In this document: positions 7,738-16,463 of the stretch, one piece after another | Layout: each line of letters starts with the position of its first letter | Numbering within the stretch: the first letter of the stretch is position 1 | Assembly (NCBI GenBank): GCA_015067615.1 | Contig: SVMD01000008.1 | Coordinates: 1-64,000 of the forward strand | Reading direction: 5' to 3' | Length of the DNA stretch: 64,000 nucleotides | Source: Oscillospiraceae bacterium | GTDB lineage: Bacteria; Bacillota; Clostridia; Oscillospirales; Oscillospiraceae | Notes under the pieces: generated by a model | Database searches by the model: none | The model's input: the letters and a program-made list of their open reading frames with translations, nothing else | What the model was told of the DNA's origin: nothing | Position numbers and translations under genes: made by a program

Positions 7738-8904
7738 TCAGATAATTTCCTTTGCGAAGCTCTCGCCTTCGGTGGCGTACTCCACGCCCAGCAGCTCGGT
7801 GACGGTGGCGGCGATGTCTGCGAAGGACTTCCGAGTGCCCAGGTTCACGGGCTTTACGTTCTTGCCCAGGACCAGCAGGGGCACATACTCTCTGGTGTGG
7901 TCGGTGGTAGCGGTGTAGGCCGGGTCGCAGCCGTGATCAGCGGTAATCATGACTACGTCCTCGTCGCCCAGCTTTTCCATCAGCTTAGGCAGCCAGGCGT
8001 CGAATTCGTTCAGAGCCCGGGCGTAGCCGGGGATATCCCGGCGATGGCCGAACTGCATATCAAAATCCACCAGGTTCACGAAGCACAGGCCGTTGAAATC
8101 CTGGTCCGCATAGCGCAGGGCATGCTCCATACCGTTTGCATTGGACTTATTGTAGACGTACTCGGTGTCGCCGTAGCCCGCGAAAATGTCGTGGATCTTG
8201 CCCACGGCTATGGAATCCATGCCCGCGGCCTTGATGGCATCCAGCATGGTGGCCCTGGGGGGCTCCAGGGAATAGTCGTGGCGGTTGGAAGTGCGCTTAA
8301 AGCCGTTTACACTGTCACCCACGAAGGGCCGGGCGATGACACGGCCCACGCCGTGCTTGCCCCGGAGGATATTCCGGGCCTTGTGGCAGGCGTCGTACAA
8401 CTCATCCAGGGGGATCAGTTCCTCATGGGCCGCCACCTGGAACACGGAGTCGGCGGAGGTGTAGACGATCCACTTACCGGTGTCCAGCTGCTGCTGACCG
8501 TAGTCCCGGATCACGTCGGTACCGGAGTAGGGCAGATTGCACAGGCAGCCCCGGCCGGTGGCGGCTTCGAAGGCATCCAGCACCTCCTGGGGGAAGCCGT
8601 TGGGATAAGTGGGCAGGGGCTCGGGAGAAATCACGCCGGCGATCTCCCAGTGGCCGATAGTGGTGTCCTTACCCATGGATTTTTCCGTCAGCCGGGCGAA
8701 GGCACCGGAGGCATTCGCCACCTTGGGCAGGCAGGAAACGCCGTCGATATTGCCCAGGCCCGCGGCCACCATATTGGGGATGTTCAGCTCCGGGGAACTG
8801 GCGCAGGCGGCCAGGGTGTTCACGTTCACATCGCCGAATTTTTCGGAATCGGGCATGGCGCCGATGCCGAAGGAATCCAGCACGATCAAAAATACTCGTT
8901 TCAT
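7738..8904 (-). CDS. deoB: Phosphopentomutase
   Basis: This 388-residue enzyme interconverts (deoxy)ribose-1-phosphate and (deoxy)ribose-5-phosphate. It has the alkaline-phosphatase-superfamily metal site: VLDSFGIGAMPD near the N-terminus, TIGHWE around residue 90, and MITADHGCDPAYTATTDHTRE near the C-terminus with its metal-binding Asp and His residues. ATG at 8904 is preferred because AAAGG lies 11 bases upstream; GTG at 8913 is possible. It links the phosphorolysis made by DeoD to the aldolase DeoC in the same cluster. Confidence 0.94.
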   Translation of the reverse strand: MKRVFLIVLDSFGIGAMPDSEKFGDVNVNTLAACASSPELNIPNMVAAGLGNIDGVSCLPKVANASGAFARLTEKSMGKDTTIGHWEIAGVISPEPLPTYPNGFPQEVLDAFEAATGRGCLCNLPYSGTDVIRDYGQQQLDTGKWIVYTSADSVFQVAAHEELIPLDELYDACHKARNILRGKHGVGRVIARPFVGDSVNGFKRTSNRHDYSLEPPRATMLDAIKAAGMDSIAVGKIHDIFAGYGDTEYVYNKSNANGMEHALRYADQDFNGLCFVNLVDFDMQFGHRRDIPGYARALNEFDAWLPKLMEKLGDEDVVMITADHGCDPAYTATTDHTREYVPLLVLGKNVKPVNLGTRKSFADIAATVTELLGVEYATEGESFAKEII

Positions 8905-8927
8905 AGGTTTCACAGCCTTTCATTAGG

Positions 8928-9389
8928 TTATTGCTTAATCAGTTCCAGAAGGTTCGCTTTCCCTTCTTCAAAGGTCAGTAAAGATTCTCCATCCACTTCG
9001 AGTGCTACGATGGGCATAGCATAGCCGTCCCAGAAATATCTGGGTGCAGAAATATAGACCACTTGGGTCCCCAACTGAACTTTTTCAGCGAAGCCGTTTT
9101 CCATAAGAATCCGGAGATTTTCTCCCTCAATTACAAAATTCGGGTCTGAATATTCATCCGGAATATCCTCAAACGCAAGACATACATAGCTTTGGTCGGA
9201 ACTCCACCCCAAATGGCAGACCGTACCGGTGGCTGTTATGTAGTTGCCCTCCTGTGAATAGTATTCCAACCGGGGACGCACCGGCGTTGAGAGGAACACG
9301 ATATACATCAGTGTCCCAAAGAGTATCAGCATTATGATTGCGCCAAAGATAGCCTTGAAATTCTTCTTCATGGCAAAATTCTCAGTCAT
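8928..9389 (-). CDS. Small membrane-anchored protein, unknown function
   Basis: This 153-residue protein has one N-terminal membrane segment (around residues 9-31) and an outside domain. The outside domain includes the segment YITATGTVCHLGWSSDQSYVCLAF and looks like a small beta-rich fold. I do not recognise a family. Its first ATG overlaps the stop of the preceding gene (ATGACTGA), which suggests translational coupling; a second ATG at 9371 is also possible. It sits inside the nucleoside salvage cluster between deoD and deoB, but nothing ties it to nucleosides. Confidence 0.6.
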   Translation of the reverse strand: MTENFAMKKNFKAIFGAIIMLILFGTLMYIVFLSTPVRPRLEYYSQEGNYITATGTVCHLGWSSDQSYVCLAFEDIPDEYSDPNFVIEGENLRILMENGFAEKVQLGTQVVYISAPRYFWDGYAMPIVALEVDGESLLTFEEGKANLLELIKQ

Positions 9390-10008
9390 TCATCTGCTTT
9401 TCAAAAACACGGTTGTGGGAAAAATCCATCCATTGGGCATCGGGGTAGAGCCAGCGGATCAGGCGGAGCCGGTCCGGCGCCCAGTCCAGCCACAGGGCGC
9501 GGGGCGTCAGATTCAGCTCCCGGGCGTAGTAAGCATTGGCATAGCGGTTCAGGTACTGCCGGGCGCACTCGTCCGCAGGCTTCTCGCCGCCCCGCTGCCA
9601 GCCGCCCTTTTTCGCCAGTTCCTCGAAGGTGTAGGCGGACAGCAGGATCTGGGAACGGCCGGCGGTGAGGTTCTTGCCGGAGCAGGCCATGGCAGAGACG
9701 AAGCGGATCTTCCCCAGGGGATACCGCCGCAGAGTCAGGCCAAAGGCGGTGACGCGAACGCCCTCCGGCTCCAGGTGCAGCACCGCCACATACCGCAGAA
9801 GCATGGGCAGCCAGGTGGCCAAGGCGATAAGGGCATAGATGCCCAGGATCAGGCTGAATTTTCCGGTGTCATAGTCCCGGGAGGCCATCAGACCGATCAG
9901 CACCGCGGCCAGGCCGGTAAATACAGCGAAATAGGCGATGCACTGGACCGCCGCATCCTTTTTGTCCGCCGCAAAGGGCAGGATCACAGGTTCTTTTTCT
10001 TCATACAT
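9382..10008 (-). CDS. Membrane protein with PH-like cytoplasmic part, unknown function
   Basis: The protein has 208 residues. Two hydrophobic segments (about residues 22-42 and 52-70) are followed by a soluble region. That region begins VLHLEPEGVRVTAFGLTLRRYPLGKIRFV, a pattern seen in bacterial PH-like membrane-associated domains. The C-terminal third is rich in Arg, Trp and Tyr. It is translationally coupled to the small membrane protein downstream. The PH-like call is a resemblance only. Confidence 0.6.
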   Translation of the reverse strand: MYEEKEPVILPFAADKKDAAVQCIAYFAVFTGLAAVLIGLMASRDYDTGKFSLILGIYALIALATWLPMLLRYVAVLHLEPEGVRVTAFGLTLRRYPLGKIRFVSAMACSGKNLTAGRSQILLSAYTFEELAKKGGWQRGGEKPADECARQYLNRYANAYYARELNLTPRALWLDWAPDRLRLIRWLYPDAQWMDFSHNRVFEKQMND

Positions 10009-10086
10009 AGGCTTTCACCCCATTCGGAACAGCTCAGGTATTGACAGTTACGGGAGGGTCAGTGACCCTCCCCTACTGAATCATGC

Positions 10087-10839
10087 TTACTTATTTTCCA
10101 TTGCCACGGCCACGTCCAGGGCAACCTTCATCATGGTGGTGAAGGAATTCTGGCGCTGCTCGGCGGTGGTCTCCACGCCGGTGAGGACATGGTCGGAGAT
10201 GGTGCAGATGCACAGGCCCCGCTTGCCGGACCGGGCGGCATTCATGTACAGGGCGGCGGCCTCCATTTCCAGAGCCATAACGCCCATCTTGTTCAGGCCG
10301 TACACAGCGGTCAGGCCGTTGGGCAGGTCCTTCAGATCGTTGTAGAAAATATCGGAGGAGTTGACATTACCCACATGGTAGGTGGCGCCGTTTGCCTCAG
10401 CGGCCTTGACAGCCTCGCTGAGCAGGTCCCAGGAGGCGATGGGGGCAAAGGTGCCGGAGAGGTGGAAGGTGTTGGCAAAATTGGAATCGGTGCAGGCGCC
10501 CTGGGCGATGACCAGGTCATACAGGTTAATATGCTCCTGGATGGAACCGGCGGAGCCTACCCGGATGATATTCTCCACGCCGAAGAAATTGAACAGCTCG
10601 TGGGAGTAGATGCCGATGGCGGGCATGCCCATGCCGGAGGCCATGACGGAGACCTTAACACCCTTATAGTAGCCTGTGTAACCGTTGACGCCCCGGACAT
10701 TGTTCACCAGCACGGGGTTTTCCAGGAAGTTCTCAGCAATGAATTTGGCCCGCAGGGGATCGCCGGGCATCAGCACGGTCTTGCCGAAGCCAATCTCGTT
10801 CTGAATATTGATATGGGGAGTGGTGGGGAAGTTGGACAT
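10087..10839 (-). CDS. deoD: Purine nucleoside phosphorylase, DeoD type
   Basis: This is a 250-residue hexameric-type (NP-I) phosphorylase. The phosphate-binding segment MPGDPLRAKFIAENF, the RVGSAGS loop and the substrate-binding ALEMEAAALYMNA segment are present, as is the catalytic SDH near the C-terminus. It cleaves purine (deoxy)nucleosides with phosphate to the base and (deoxy)ribose-1-phosphate, the substrate of DeoB. The start ATG has AAAGGAGA upstream. It is about 15 residues longer than Escherichia coli DeoD, mostly in the N-terminus. Confidence 0.94.
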   Translation of the reverse strand: MSNFPTTPHINIQNEIGFGKTVLMPGDPLRAKFIAENFLENPVLVNNVRGVNGYTGYYKGVKVSVMASGMGMPAIGIYSHELFNFFGVENIIRVGSAGSIQEHINLYDLVIAQGACTDSNFANTFHLSGTFAPIASWDLLSEAVKAAEANGATYHVGNVNSSDIFYNDLKDLPNGLTAVYGLNKMGVMALEMEAAALYMNAARSGKRGLCICTISDHVLTGVETTAEQRQNSFTTMMKVALDVAVAMENK

Positions 10840-10856
10840 AATGTTATCTCCTTTCG

Positions 10857-11295
10857 GGAATTACAAATTACAAGTTACAAATTACAAATGAATCTGGTTG
10901 CTCTGGGGATAGTGCTTGCAGATTGCCGTCAATATTCTAAGAATTTCGACCAGATCGCCGTGAAGGCTCACATATTCCTTTTCAGTAATGTACTTAGTTT
11001 CATGCAACAGTTGCAGCCAGTATTGGGTTTCATTCGCTTCTTTCAGGGCAATTTTCATTTTAGACACAAAATCTGCGGTACTTTGCGCCCGCTGGGCTTC
11101 TGCCACGTTGGCACCGATACTGGTTCCGCTTTTGCATATCTGCCTGGAAACTACATATTCACCCTTTTTCCTGGATAAATACTTGTGGAGATTCATGATT
11201 CTTACGGAAAAAGCAAAACTCTTTCTCATAATCACATTCTCTTTCACCGAACATGCCCCCACAATTTGTAATTTATCATTTGTAATTATGAATTA
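10857..11295. mobile_element. Putative small cassette: four-helix-bundle gene with flanking inverted repeats
   Basis: The left flank (gaattacaaattacaagtta, then caaattacaaatg) and the right flank read on the other strand (taattcataattacaaatga, then taaattacaaattgtg) share AATTACAAAT blocks in inverted orientation. They bracket only the four-helix-bundle gene. The cassette splits deoD from deoC, and its right end touches the deoC stop codon. This suggests an inserted unit; mobility is inference. Confidence 0.5.
10882..11247 (-). CDS. Four-helix bundle protein (23S rRNA intervening-sequence type)
   Basis: This 121-residue all-alpha protein matches the S23/IVP-like four-helix bundle family. VKENVIMRKSFAFSVRIMNL is the characteristic N-terminal helix and SGTSIGANVAEAQRAQSTAD the signature loop. 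The helices KMKIALKEANETQYWLQLL and HGDLVEILRILTAICK follow. The family is found in rRNA intervening sequences and as free-standing genes, and related proteins act as accessory factors of diversity-generating retroelements; the role here is unknown. I chose the GTG at 11247, which has GGGGG upstream and gives the usual family N-terminus. ATG at 11229 is the alternative. Confidence 0.85.
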   Translation of the reverse strand: MKENVIMRKSFAFSVRIMNLHKYLSRKKGEYVVSRQICKSGTSIGANVAEAQRAQSTADFVSKMKIALKEANETQYWLQLLHETKYITEKEYVSLHGDLVEILRILTAICKHYPQSNQIHL

Positions 11296-11961
11296 ATACG
11301 TTCCGTCGTCGGCCAGGCCCTTGGCGATCTTGACGATCCGGGAGGTGCCCAGGCGGTCGGCGCCCAGGGCGATGAACTTCTCGGCGTCCTCCAGGGAGGA
11401 GATGCCGCCGGCGGCCTTGATCTTCACATGGGGGGCAACGTGCTTGGCAAACAGCTCCACGTCGGCGAAGGTGGCACCGGCAGTGGAGAAGCCGGTGGAG
11501 GTCTTGATATAGTCGGCGCCGGAGTCGGAGACGCACTTGCACAGCTGGATCTTCTCCTCGTCGGTGAGCAGGCAGGTCTCGATGATGACCTTCAGGATCC
11601 GGCCCATGCAGTGGGCCTTGATCTGGGCAATCTCCTCGGTGATCTCTGCCCACTTGCCCTCCTTGGCCCAGCCGATGTTGATGACCATGTCCACCTCGTC
11701 AGCGCCGTTGCTGACTGCGTTGTGGGCCATGAAGCACTTGGCGGCGGTGGTGGCGTAGCCGTTGGGGAAGCCGATGACGGTGCAGATAGCCAGGTCCTTG
11801 CCCACATATTCCTTGGCCTGTCTGACGAAGGAGGCGGGGATGCAGACGGAGGCGGTCTTATACTTCAGGCCGTCGTCGCAGATGGCCTTGATATCAGCCC
11901 AGGTGGCGGTGGTGGCGAGCAGGGTATGGTCGCACTTGGCCAGAATGTCTTTCAGTTCCAT
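11293..11961 (-). CDS. deoC: Deoxyribose-phosphate aldolase
   Basis: This 222-residue class I aldolase splits 2-deoxyribose-5-phosphate into acetaldehyde and glyceraldehyde-3-phosphate. The family segments are present: [14 protein letters not shown] at the N-terminus, [30 protein letters not shown], and [15 protein letters not shown] with the Schiff-base lysine. It completes the deoxynucleoside catabolic route begun by DeoD and DeoB. An AAGGAGA site precedes the ATG. Confidence 0.95.
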   Translation of the reverse strand: MELKDILAKCDHTLLATTATWADIKAICDDGLKYKTASVCIPASFVRQAKEYVGKDLAICTVIGFPNGYATTAAKCFMAHNAVSNGADEVDMVINIGWAKEGKWAEITEEIAQIKAHCMGRILKVIIETCLLTDEEKIQLCKCVSDSGADYIKTSTGFSTAGATFADVELFAKHVAPHVKIKAAGGISSLEDAEKFIALGADRLGTSRIVKIAKGLADDGTY

Positions 11962-11975
11962 AAAATCTATTCTCC

Positions 11976-12272
11976 TTATTTTTGTTCTTCAGTATAGCGT
12001 TCCACCCGGAGCCGCAGGCCGTATTTATCCCGCAGCCGGGCAATTTCCTTCATCATGGGGGACTTGTGGTGGAAATCCAGGGCAGCCTGATCTTTCCAGC
12101 GGTCGATCAGCAGCACCGTCTCCGGGTCCTCCATGGGGAAAAAGTATTCATAACGGAGGTTCCCCTCCTCCGCCCGGACTGCGGCCACCAGGCCGCTGGC
12201 AGTCATTTCCTCCGCGAAGGCTCTGGCGCTGCCGTTTTTGCCGGTGTAGTAGAGATTGACCGTAATTGCCAT
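11976..12272 (-). CDS. Small ABM-type monooxygenase-like protein
   Basis: This 98-residue single-domain protein has the ferredoxin-like alpha/beta pattern of the antibiotic biosynthesis monooxygenase (ABM) superfamily. An N-terminal strand VNLYYTG is followed by [25 protein letters not shown] and a helix ending [10 protein letters not shown]. Members range from quinol monooxygenases to heme-degrading and purely structural dimers, so no reaction can be assigned. It lies between tdk and deoC with short gaps (11 and 14 bases) and is presumably co-transcribed. Confidence 0.75.
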   Translation of the reverse strand: MAITVNLYYTGKNGSARAFAEEMTASGLVAAVRAEEGNLRYEYFFPMEDPETVLLIDRWKDQAALDFHHKSPMMKEIARLRDKYGLRLRVERYTEEQK

Positions 12273-12283
12273 AGCAATCCTCC

Positions 12284-12886
12284 TCAGTTCTGTCCGTGGA
12301 GCTTGATCTTCTTATGTTCCCGGATGCCGTTTACATAACACCGGTGGCACATGGCGATATAGCTGTCGTTGCCACCCAGGACCACCTGAGCGCCCTCGGT
12401 GACGATGTAGCCGTCGGAGATCCGGGCGTTGACGGTGGCTTTCGCGCCGCAGTCGCACATGGTCTTGATCTCCTCGATCACGTCTGCCAGCTCCATGAGT
12501 CGGCGGCTGCCGGGGAAGAGCCGGGTCAGGAAATCCGTCCGCAGTCCGAAGCACAGCACCGGGATGCTCTGCTCATCCACAATGGCCCGCAGCTGATCGA
12601 TCTGGGCCTCCGTCAGAAACTGGCACTCATCCACGATGATCACATCGCAGCGCCGGACCCGGCTGCCCAGGAACCGGGCATGGATATCCACCTCCGGGGG
12701 GATCACCTCCACAGTGGCCTCCAGGCCGATACGGCTTCTCAAGATGGCGGCGCCGTCCCGGGTGTCGGCGCTGGGCTTGATGAGCCAGACCTTCATGTCG
12801 TTTTCTTCGTAATTATATTTGGTGATCAGCGCCTGGGCGGTCTTGCTGGAGCCCATGGCGCCGTACTTGAAATAGAGCTTTGCCAT
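12284..12886 (-). CDS. tdk: Thymidine kinase
   Basis: This 200-residue type II thymidine kinase phosphorylates deoxythymidine with ATP. The P-loop is GAMGSSKT near the N-terminus and the Walker B-like segment is VIIVDECQFLTEAQIDQL. The structural zinc site is formed by CDC and CHRC in the C-terminal third, around the lasso loop. The start ATG at 12886 has AGAGGAGAG upstream; the frame remains open upstream to 13033 without family similarity. It is the first gene of the nucleoside salvage cluster. Confidence 0.94.
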   Translation of the reverse strand: MAKLYFKYGAMGSSKTAQALITKYNYEENDMKVWLIKPSADTRDGAAILRSRIGLEATVEVIPPEVDIHARFLGSRVRRCDVIIVDECQFLTEAQIDQLRAIVDEQSIPVLCFGLRTDFLTRLFPGSRRLMELADVIEEIKTMCDCGAKATVNARISDGYIVTEGAQVVLGGNDSYIAMCHRCYVNGIREHKKIKLHGQN

Positions 12887-12984
12887 AATCTCTCTCCTCT
12901 CTATGGGTCCTATCATTGTACCAAAGAACCCAGGCCTTTGCAAGAGAAATCTGGACACTTTCACCAATCGTTCACACTCTCCCA

Positions 12985-13013
12985 TTGACAAAAGGGGGCA
13001 ATTGTGCGACAAT
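12985..13013 (+). promoter_or_regulatory. Sigma-A promoter of the lipoprotein gene
   Basis: TTGACA (12985-12990) and GACAAT (13008-13013) are separated by 17 bases and lie about 30 bases before the ATG at 13046, which has an ACAGGAGGA site. Confidence 0.65.
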
Positions 13014-13045
13014 AGCGAAAATTTTACATTCACAGGAGGATTCCC

Positions 13046-13531
13046 ATGAAACGCAGATTTTTCGCCCTGTTTTTATCGGCTGTGATGCTGCTCTCCCTCT
13101 GCGGCTGTGGCGACACCGCAGGTCAGATTGCGGACAGTGTCATGGACGCCGCCATGACGGAGCTTAAGAACCAGGTTCAGCAGCTGCTGGAAAACAACAA
13201 GCTGGAGGTGGTGGAGATGAAGACCGCCTTCGGCAAGCTCAACGATGAGGGCGGCAAGTTCCAGTTCTTCATCGCCGCGCTGGTCAAGGCCAATTCCACC
13301 GCTGTTCCCCAGTCCACCGCCGACACCATGGCAAAGATTTTCAGTGACGCGGGACTCACGGTTCAGAGCGCCAGCGCTCTGGAAAATGAGCATCTGGTCC
13401 ACAAGGACATTACCTTCAAGCACACGGATTTTTCCGCAGGCAATTACTATGTGATCTGGGGCTACGCCAGGGATCTGACCATTGAGCTGCCGGACCTGTC
13501 CGCACTGCTGGAAGCCGTCTCCCCCACCTGA
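13046..13531 (+). CDS. Lipoprotein of unknown function
   Basis: This 161-residue protein has a lipoprotein signal peptide; Cys21 in LSLCGC is the likely modified residue. The mature part starts with a helical segment (DSVMDAAMTELKNQVQQLLENNKLEV) and continues as a mixed alpha/beta domain with no motif I recognise. It has its own promoter and shares a bidirectional terminator with the convergent tyrosine-kinase operon. Surface location is inferred from the signal only. Confidence 0.75.
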   Translation: MKRRFFALFLSAVMLLSLCGCGDTAGQIADSVMDAAMTELKNQVQQLLENNKLEVVEMKTAFGKLNDEGGKFQFFIAALVKANSTAVPQSTADTMAKIFSDAGLTVQSASALENEHLVHKDITFKHTDFSAGNYYVIWGYARDLTIELPDLSALLEAVSPT

Positions 13532-13551
13532 ATTCCACACTCCGATACAAA

Positions 13552-13581
13552 AGCAGGGCTCCTCGAAAGAGGAGCCCTGCT
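13552..13581. terminator. Bidirectional terminator between convergent genes
   Basis: AGCAGGGCTCCTC / GAGGAGCCCTGCT with a GAAA loop lies between the stops at 13531 (plus) and 13586 (minus). Confidence 0.85.
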
Positions 13582-13585
13582 CTGT

Positions 13586-14998
13586 TTATTTCGTCTTTTT
13601 TCCGTAGCCGTAACCGCCGCCATAGCCATAGCCGTAACCATAGCCGTAGCCATAGCCGTAGCCATAGCTCAGAGAACGCTCGGTGTGGTTGAACACCCAG
13701 CCGATCATCGGCAGGTCCGCGTCACCCAGCCGCTGGACACCGTCCAGCACCTGGTCCCGGGATGCAAAGTTCTGCCGGACAACCAAAAGTCCCGCCTCTG
13801 CCAGTTCCGCCACTTCGCCGGCATCCGCCAGCATGGAGCAGGGGGGCGTATCCAGGATCACAAAATCGTACAGATTCTTTGCCGCCTGGAGCAGCATGGT
13901 GCCCCGTTCCCGGGTCAAAAGCTCCGCGGCACTGGCGCCGCCGGGACCGCCGGCAATCACAAACAGATTTTCCTCGTCCGTGGACTGGATGACATCCCGG
14001 ATGGTAGCCTTGCCCCGGAGATAATCCAGTATGGACAGCTTCCCGGTGAGCTTCAGGCCCCGGGCAACGGAAGGATTGCGAAGGTCGCAGTCGATAACCA
14101 GGACCCGCTTGCCCCGCTTGGCCATGGACATGGCCAGGTTCAGGGAAATAGTGGTCTTGCCCTCGCCGGGAATGGCGCTGGAGACCAGCAGGACCTTTTT
14201 CTTTTCCGGCTCCATGGCCCGCTCCACACGCATCCGGACAGCCCGGATGGCTTCGGAGAACTCCGGCTTCCGCCGTCCCCGGTGGATCAGGGGATGGCTT
14301 TCCCTTCCCGACACCTTTACGGCGGACACCTGGCCGAAGCATTCGAAGCTGAGGAACTTACTCAGCATATCCTCGTTATGGATGGTGGTCTTGCTCAGAG
14401 CCATCATCAGCACCAGGGCAACCCAGAGGATTCCACCCAGAATTCCGCCCTTGATTACGGAATTCTTCAGATTCAAGGGATTGGTGGGGGCAGTGGGCAT
14501 GCCGCTTTCATCCAACAGCCCCAGCACTGTGGAGCCCACCACAAACTCCGCGATCTCCGGATAATAGGTGATCACCGCATTGAGCGTATCAAACGCCAGC
14601 TGCGGATCCGATGCCCGCACCGACAGTGTCAGAACGCTGGAGTTGGGCATGACGGAGACCGATACGGAGGGCATGGCACTGATTCCCAGTTCCTCCATGA
14701 CGCGCTTCTGCAATACGCCGCTGGTCAGGATATAGGGAAAGGTCCTTGCCATCTGCTCGGCTGTCTTCATATTGTAGGAGCTGACGCTGGCGTACAGCGG
14801 ATCCGCCACCTTGACCGTGAAGGATGCGCTGGCCTGATACATGGGCGTGTAGCTGCTTTGCGTCCGAAGACCCATGACAGCACCCAACAACACAATCAGC
14901 GCAAGTCCTATCAGCCACAGGCGCTTTGCCTCCTGGAAGAAGTCCTCCAGGACCACAAAAATATCCAGCTCCTGTACTTCTTTTTCTTCAAATTCCAT
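13586..14998 (-). CDS. Tyrosine-protein kinase, chain-length-determinant fused to BY-kinase (second copy)
   Basis: This 470-residue protein combines a Wzz-type chain-length domain with a BY-kinase. Membrane segments lie near residues 32-45 and 178-202. The kinase has Walker A IPGEGKTT, Walker A' VIDCDLRNPS and Walker B FVILDTPP. The C-terminus is a tyrosine cluster of repeated YG (about 12 repeats) before GKKTK, the site of autophosphorylation in this family. Such proteins control polymerisation and export of capsule or exopolysaccharide. In most Firmicutes the two domains are separate proteins, so the fusion is noteworthy. It follows a paralogue (15011-16459). Confidence 0.9.
   Translation of the reverse strand: MEFEEKEVQELDIFVVLEDFFQEAKRLWLIGLALIVLLGAVMGLRTQSSYTPMYQASASFTVKVADPLYASVSSYNMKTAEQMARTFPYILTSGVLQKRVMEELGISAMPSVSVSVMPNSSVLTLSVRASDPQLAFDTLNAVITYYPEIAEFVVGSTVLGLLDESGMPTAPTNPLNLKNSVIKGGILGGILWVALVLMMALSKTTIHNEDMLSKFLSFECFGQVSAVKVSGRESHPLIHRGRRKPEFSEAIRAVRMRVERAMEPEKKKVLLVSSAIPGEGKTTISLNLAMSMAKRGKRVLVIDCDLRNPSVARGLKLTGKLSILDYLRGKATIRDVIQSTDEENLFVIAGGPGGASAAELLTRERGTMLLQAAKNLYDFVILDTPPCSMLADAGEVAELAEAGLLVVRQNFASRDQVLDGVQRLGDADLPMIGWVFNHTERSLSYGYGYGYGYGYGYGYGGGYGYGKKTK
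13602..13669. repeat. Hexanucleotide repeat encoding a Tyr-Gly tail
   Basis: Repeats of the form (gccata/gccgta) encode YGYGYG at the end of the BY-kinase gene. Short in-frame tandem units like these can gain or lose copies by replication slippage without breaking the frame. Confidence 0.7.
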
Positions 14999-15010
14999 AG
15001 TACACCTTTC

Positions 15011-16459
15011 TTATTTCCGGGATGCCTTTTCGCCGTAGCTGCCATAGCTGCCGTAATGGCTGTAGCGTCCATAGCCGCCGTAGCGATAGCCCTGACCCGA
15101 GGAGAGGAAAGTGGAATGCACGTCATTGAGCACACAGCCCAGCATTTTGGCACTGCCGCCCTCCAGGGCAGCAACTGCCTTGTTGATACCCGGCACACGG
15201 ATACCATTCTGCCGCACCACCAGTACGCTGGCATCGGCAAGATTTGCCACAGTTTCAGAGTCCGAAACCACGCTCATAGGCGGCAGGTCCAGAACAATCA
15301 GGTCAAATTCCTTCCGGGCCCACTTCAGCAGGGAGCGCATGGTTGCAGAGGACAACAGATCACCGGAATTGACATCACTGCGTTTTTCCAGAAGCATGTA
15401 CATATTGGTGCGCTTGTAACGGAGCAGGGCATCACCCAGTTCCGCCTTGCCCACCAGCACATCCCGGAGTCCGGCACCGGTCAGCTTCTGTTCCAGCAGT
15501 GTATGGCAGGCAGGCTTACGCAGATCGCAGTCGATCAGCAGCACTTTCTTATTCTTCTGGGCCATGGACAGGGCCAGATTCACTGCCACAGTGGACTTGC
15601 CCTCGTTTTCCAGTACACTGCTGACCATAAGCACCTTGCCATCACCCATATGCTGCTCCACCCGTCGGGCGAGCTTGCGCATACTCTCCACAAAGCGGAA
15701 GCTGGTCACCGGGTTGGTAACCAGAATACCTGCTTTCTTCCGGCGGATCCGGGCAAAAATGGTCTTGTACTTATTCTCATGGGGCACATCACCCAGATAA
15801 TCGCAGTCCAGCTTTTTCCGGGCTTCCGTTCCGCTGCGGATCGTATCCCGGGACAGGGAAAGCCATGCGAATACCGCACAGGCTGCCAGACCCGCAAGTA
15901 CACCCATTTTTTTCATCTGACCCACGGCATCCGGCCTGTTGATGGGGGCCGTGGGAACCATCGCTCCCTGCAGAATCTCCAGGGACACGCCCTCGACCAC
16001 CCGGTAGGTCACTTCTTCGTGGTGATCGATAATGGTCTGCGCCACACGGAAGGCCGTCCGGGGATCCGATGCGGTGACAGTCATATTCAGCAGGTTTGTC
16101 TCGGGAACCACGGAGGCGGAGATGGTTCCGTCAAAGTAGGAGGTTCCCATTTCCTCCAGAATATTCTTCTTCATCACAGAGCTGTTGATCAGTTCGGAAA
16201 AGACTGTCGCCATCTCAGTGGTGGAGGAGAGGTTGCTGTAGACCGTGGAGGCGCTGGACCGGGAGGTCACCACAAAGGTAGCCTGGGACTGATACCTGGG
16301 CTCATACTGCATATCCGTCACGATATAGGCGCCCACACCCACTGCCACGGCAATCATGACAATGGTCAGCCAGTTTTTCATCACATCCCGGATCACCACA
16401 ATGGGATCAAAGGACAGAAATCCGCCCTGGGCGACTTTTGTTTCATTGGTGTATTCCAT
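15011..16459 (-). CDS. Tyrosine-protein kinase, chain-length-determinant fused to BY-kinase (first copy)
   Basis: This 482-residue paralogue of the downstream gene has the same plan. Membrane segments flank an outer Wzz-type domain (about residues 29-49 and 185-205). The kinase has Walker A VLENEGKST, Walker A' LIDCDLRKPA and Walker B LIVLDLPP. Its C-terminal tyrosine cluster is less regular (GYRYGGYGRYSHYGSYGSYG). The ATG at 16459 is chosen because GGAGG, inside the end of the upstream gene, lies 8 bases before it. Two different kinases in one operon may act on each other or on different polysaccharide steps; this is inference. Confidence 0.9.
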   Translation of the reverse strand: MEYTNETKVAQGGFLSFDPIVVIRDVMKNWLTIVMIAVAVGVGAYIVTDMQYEPRYQSQATFVVTSRSSASTVYSNLSSTTEMATVFSELINSSVMKKNILEEMGTSYFDGTISASVVPETNLLNMTVTASDPRTAFRVAQTIIDHHEEVTYRVVEGVSLEILQGAMVPTAPINRPDAVGQMKKMGVLAGLAACAVFAWLSLSRDTIRSGTEARKKLDCDYLGDVPHENKYKTIFARIRRKKAGILVTNPVTSFRFVESMRKLARRVEQHMGDGKVLMVSSVLENEGKSTVAVNLALSMAQKNKKVLLIDCDLRKPACHTLLEQKLTGAGLRDVLVGKAELGDALLRYKRTNMYMLLEKRSDVNSGDLLSSATMRSLLKWARKEFDLIVLDLPPMSVVSDSETVANLADASVLVVRQNGIRVPGINKAVAALEGGSAKMLGCVLNDVHSTFLSSGQGYRYGGYGRYSHYGSYGSYGEKASRK

Positions 16460-16463
16460 GAGC

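Noticed and set aside
10040..10080. Hairpin GGGAGGGTCA / TGACCCTCCC between deoD and the membrane protein gene as a terminator
   Set aside because: It lacks a T-run on the minus strand and the genes appear to be one transcription unit; more likely a small palindromic repeat.
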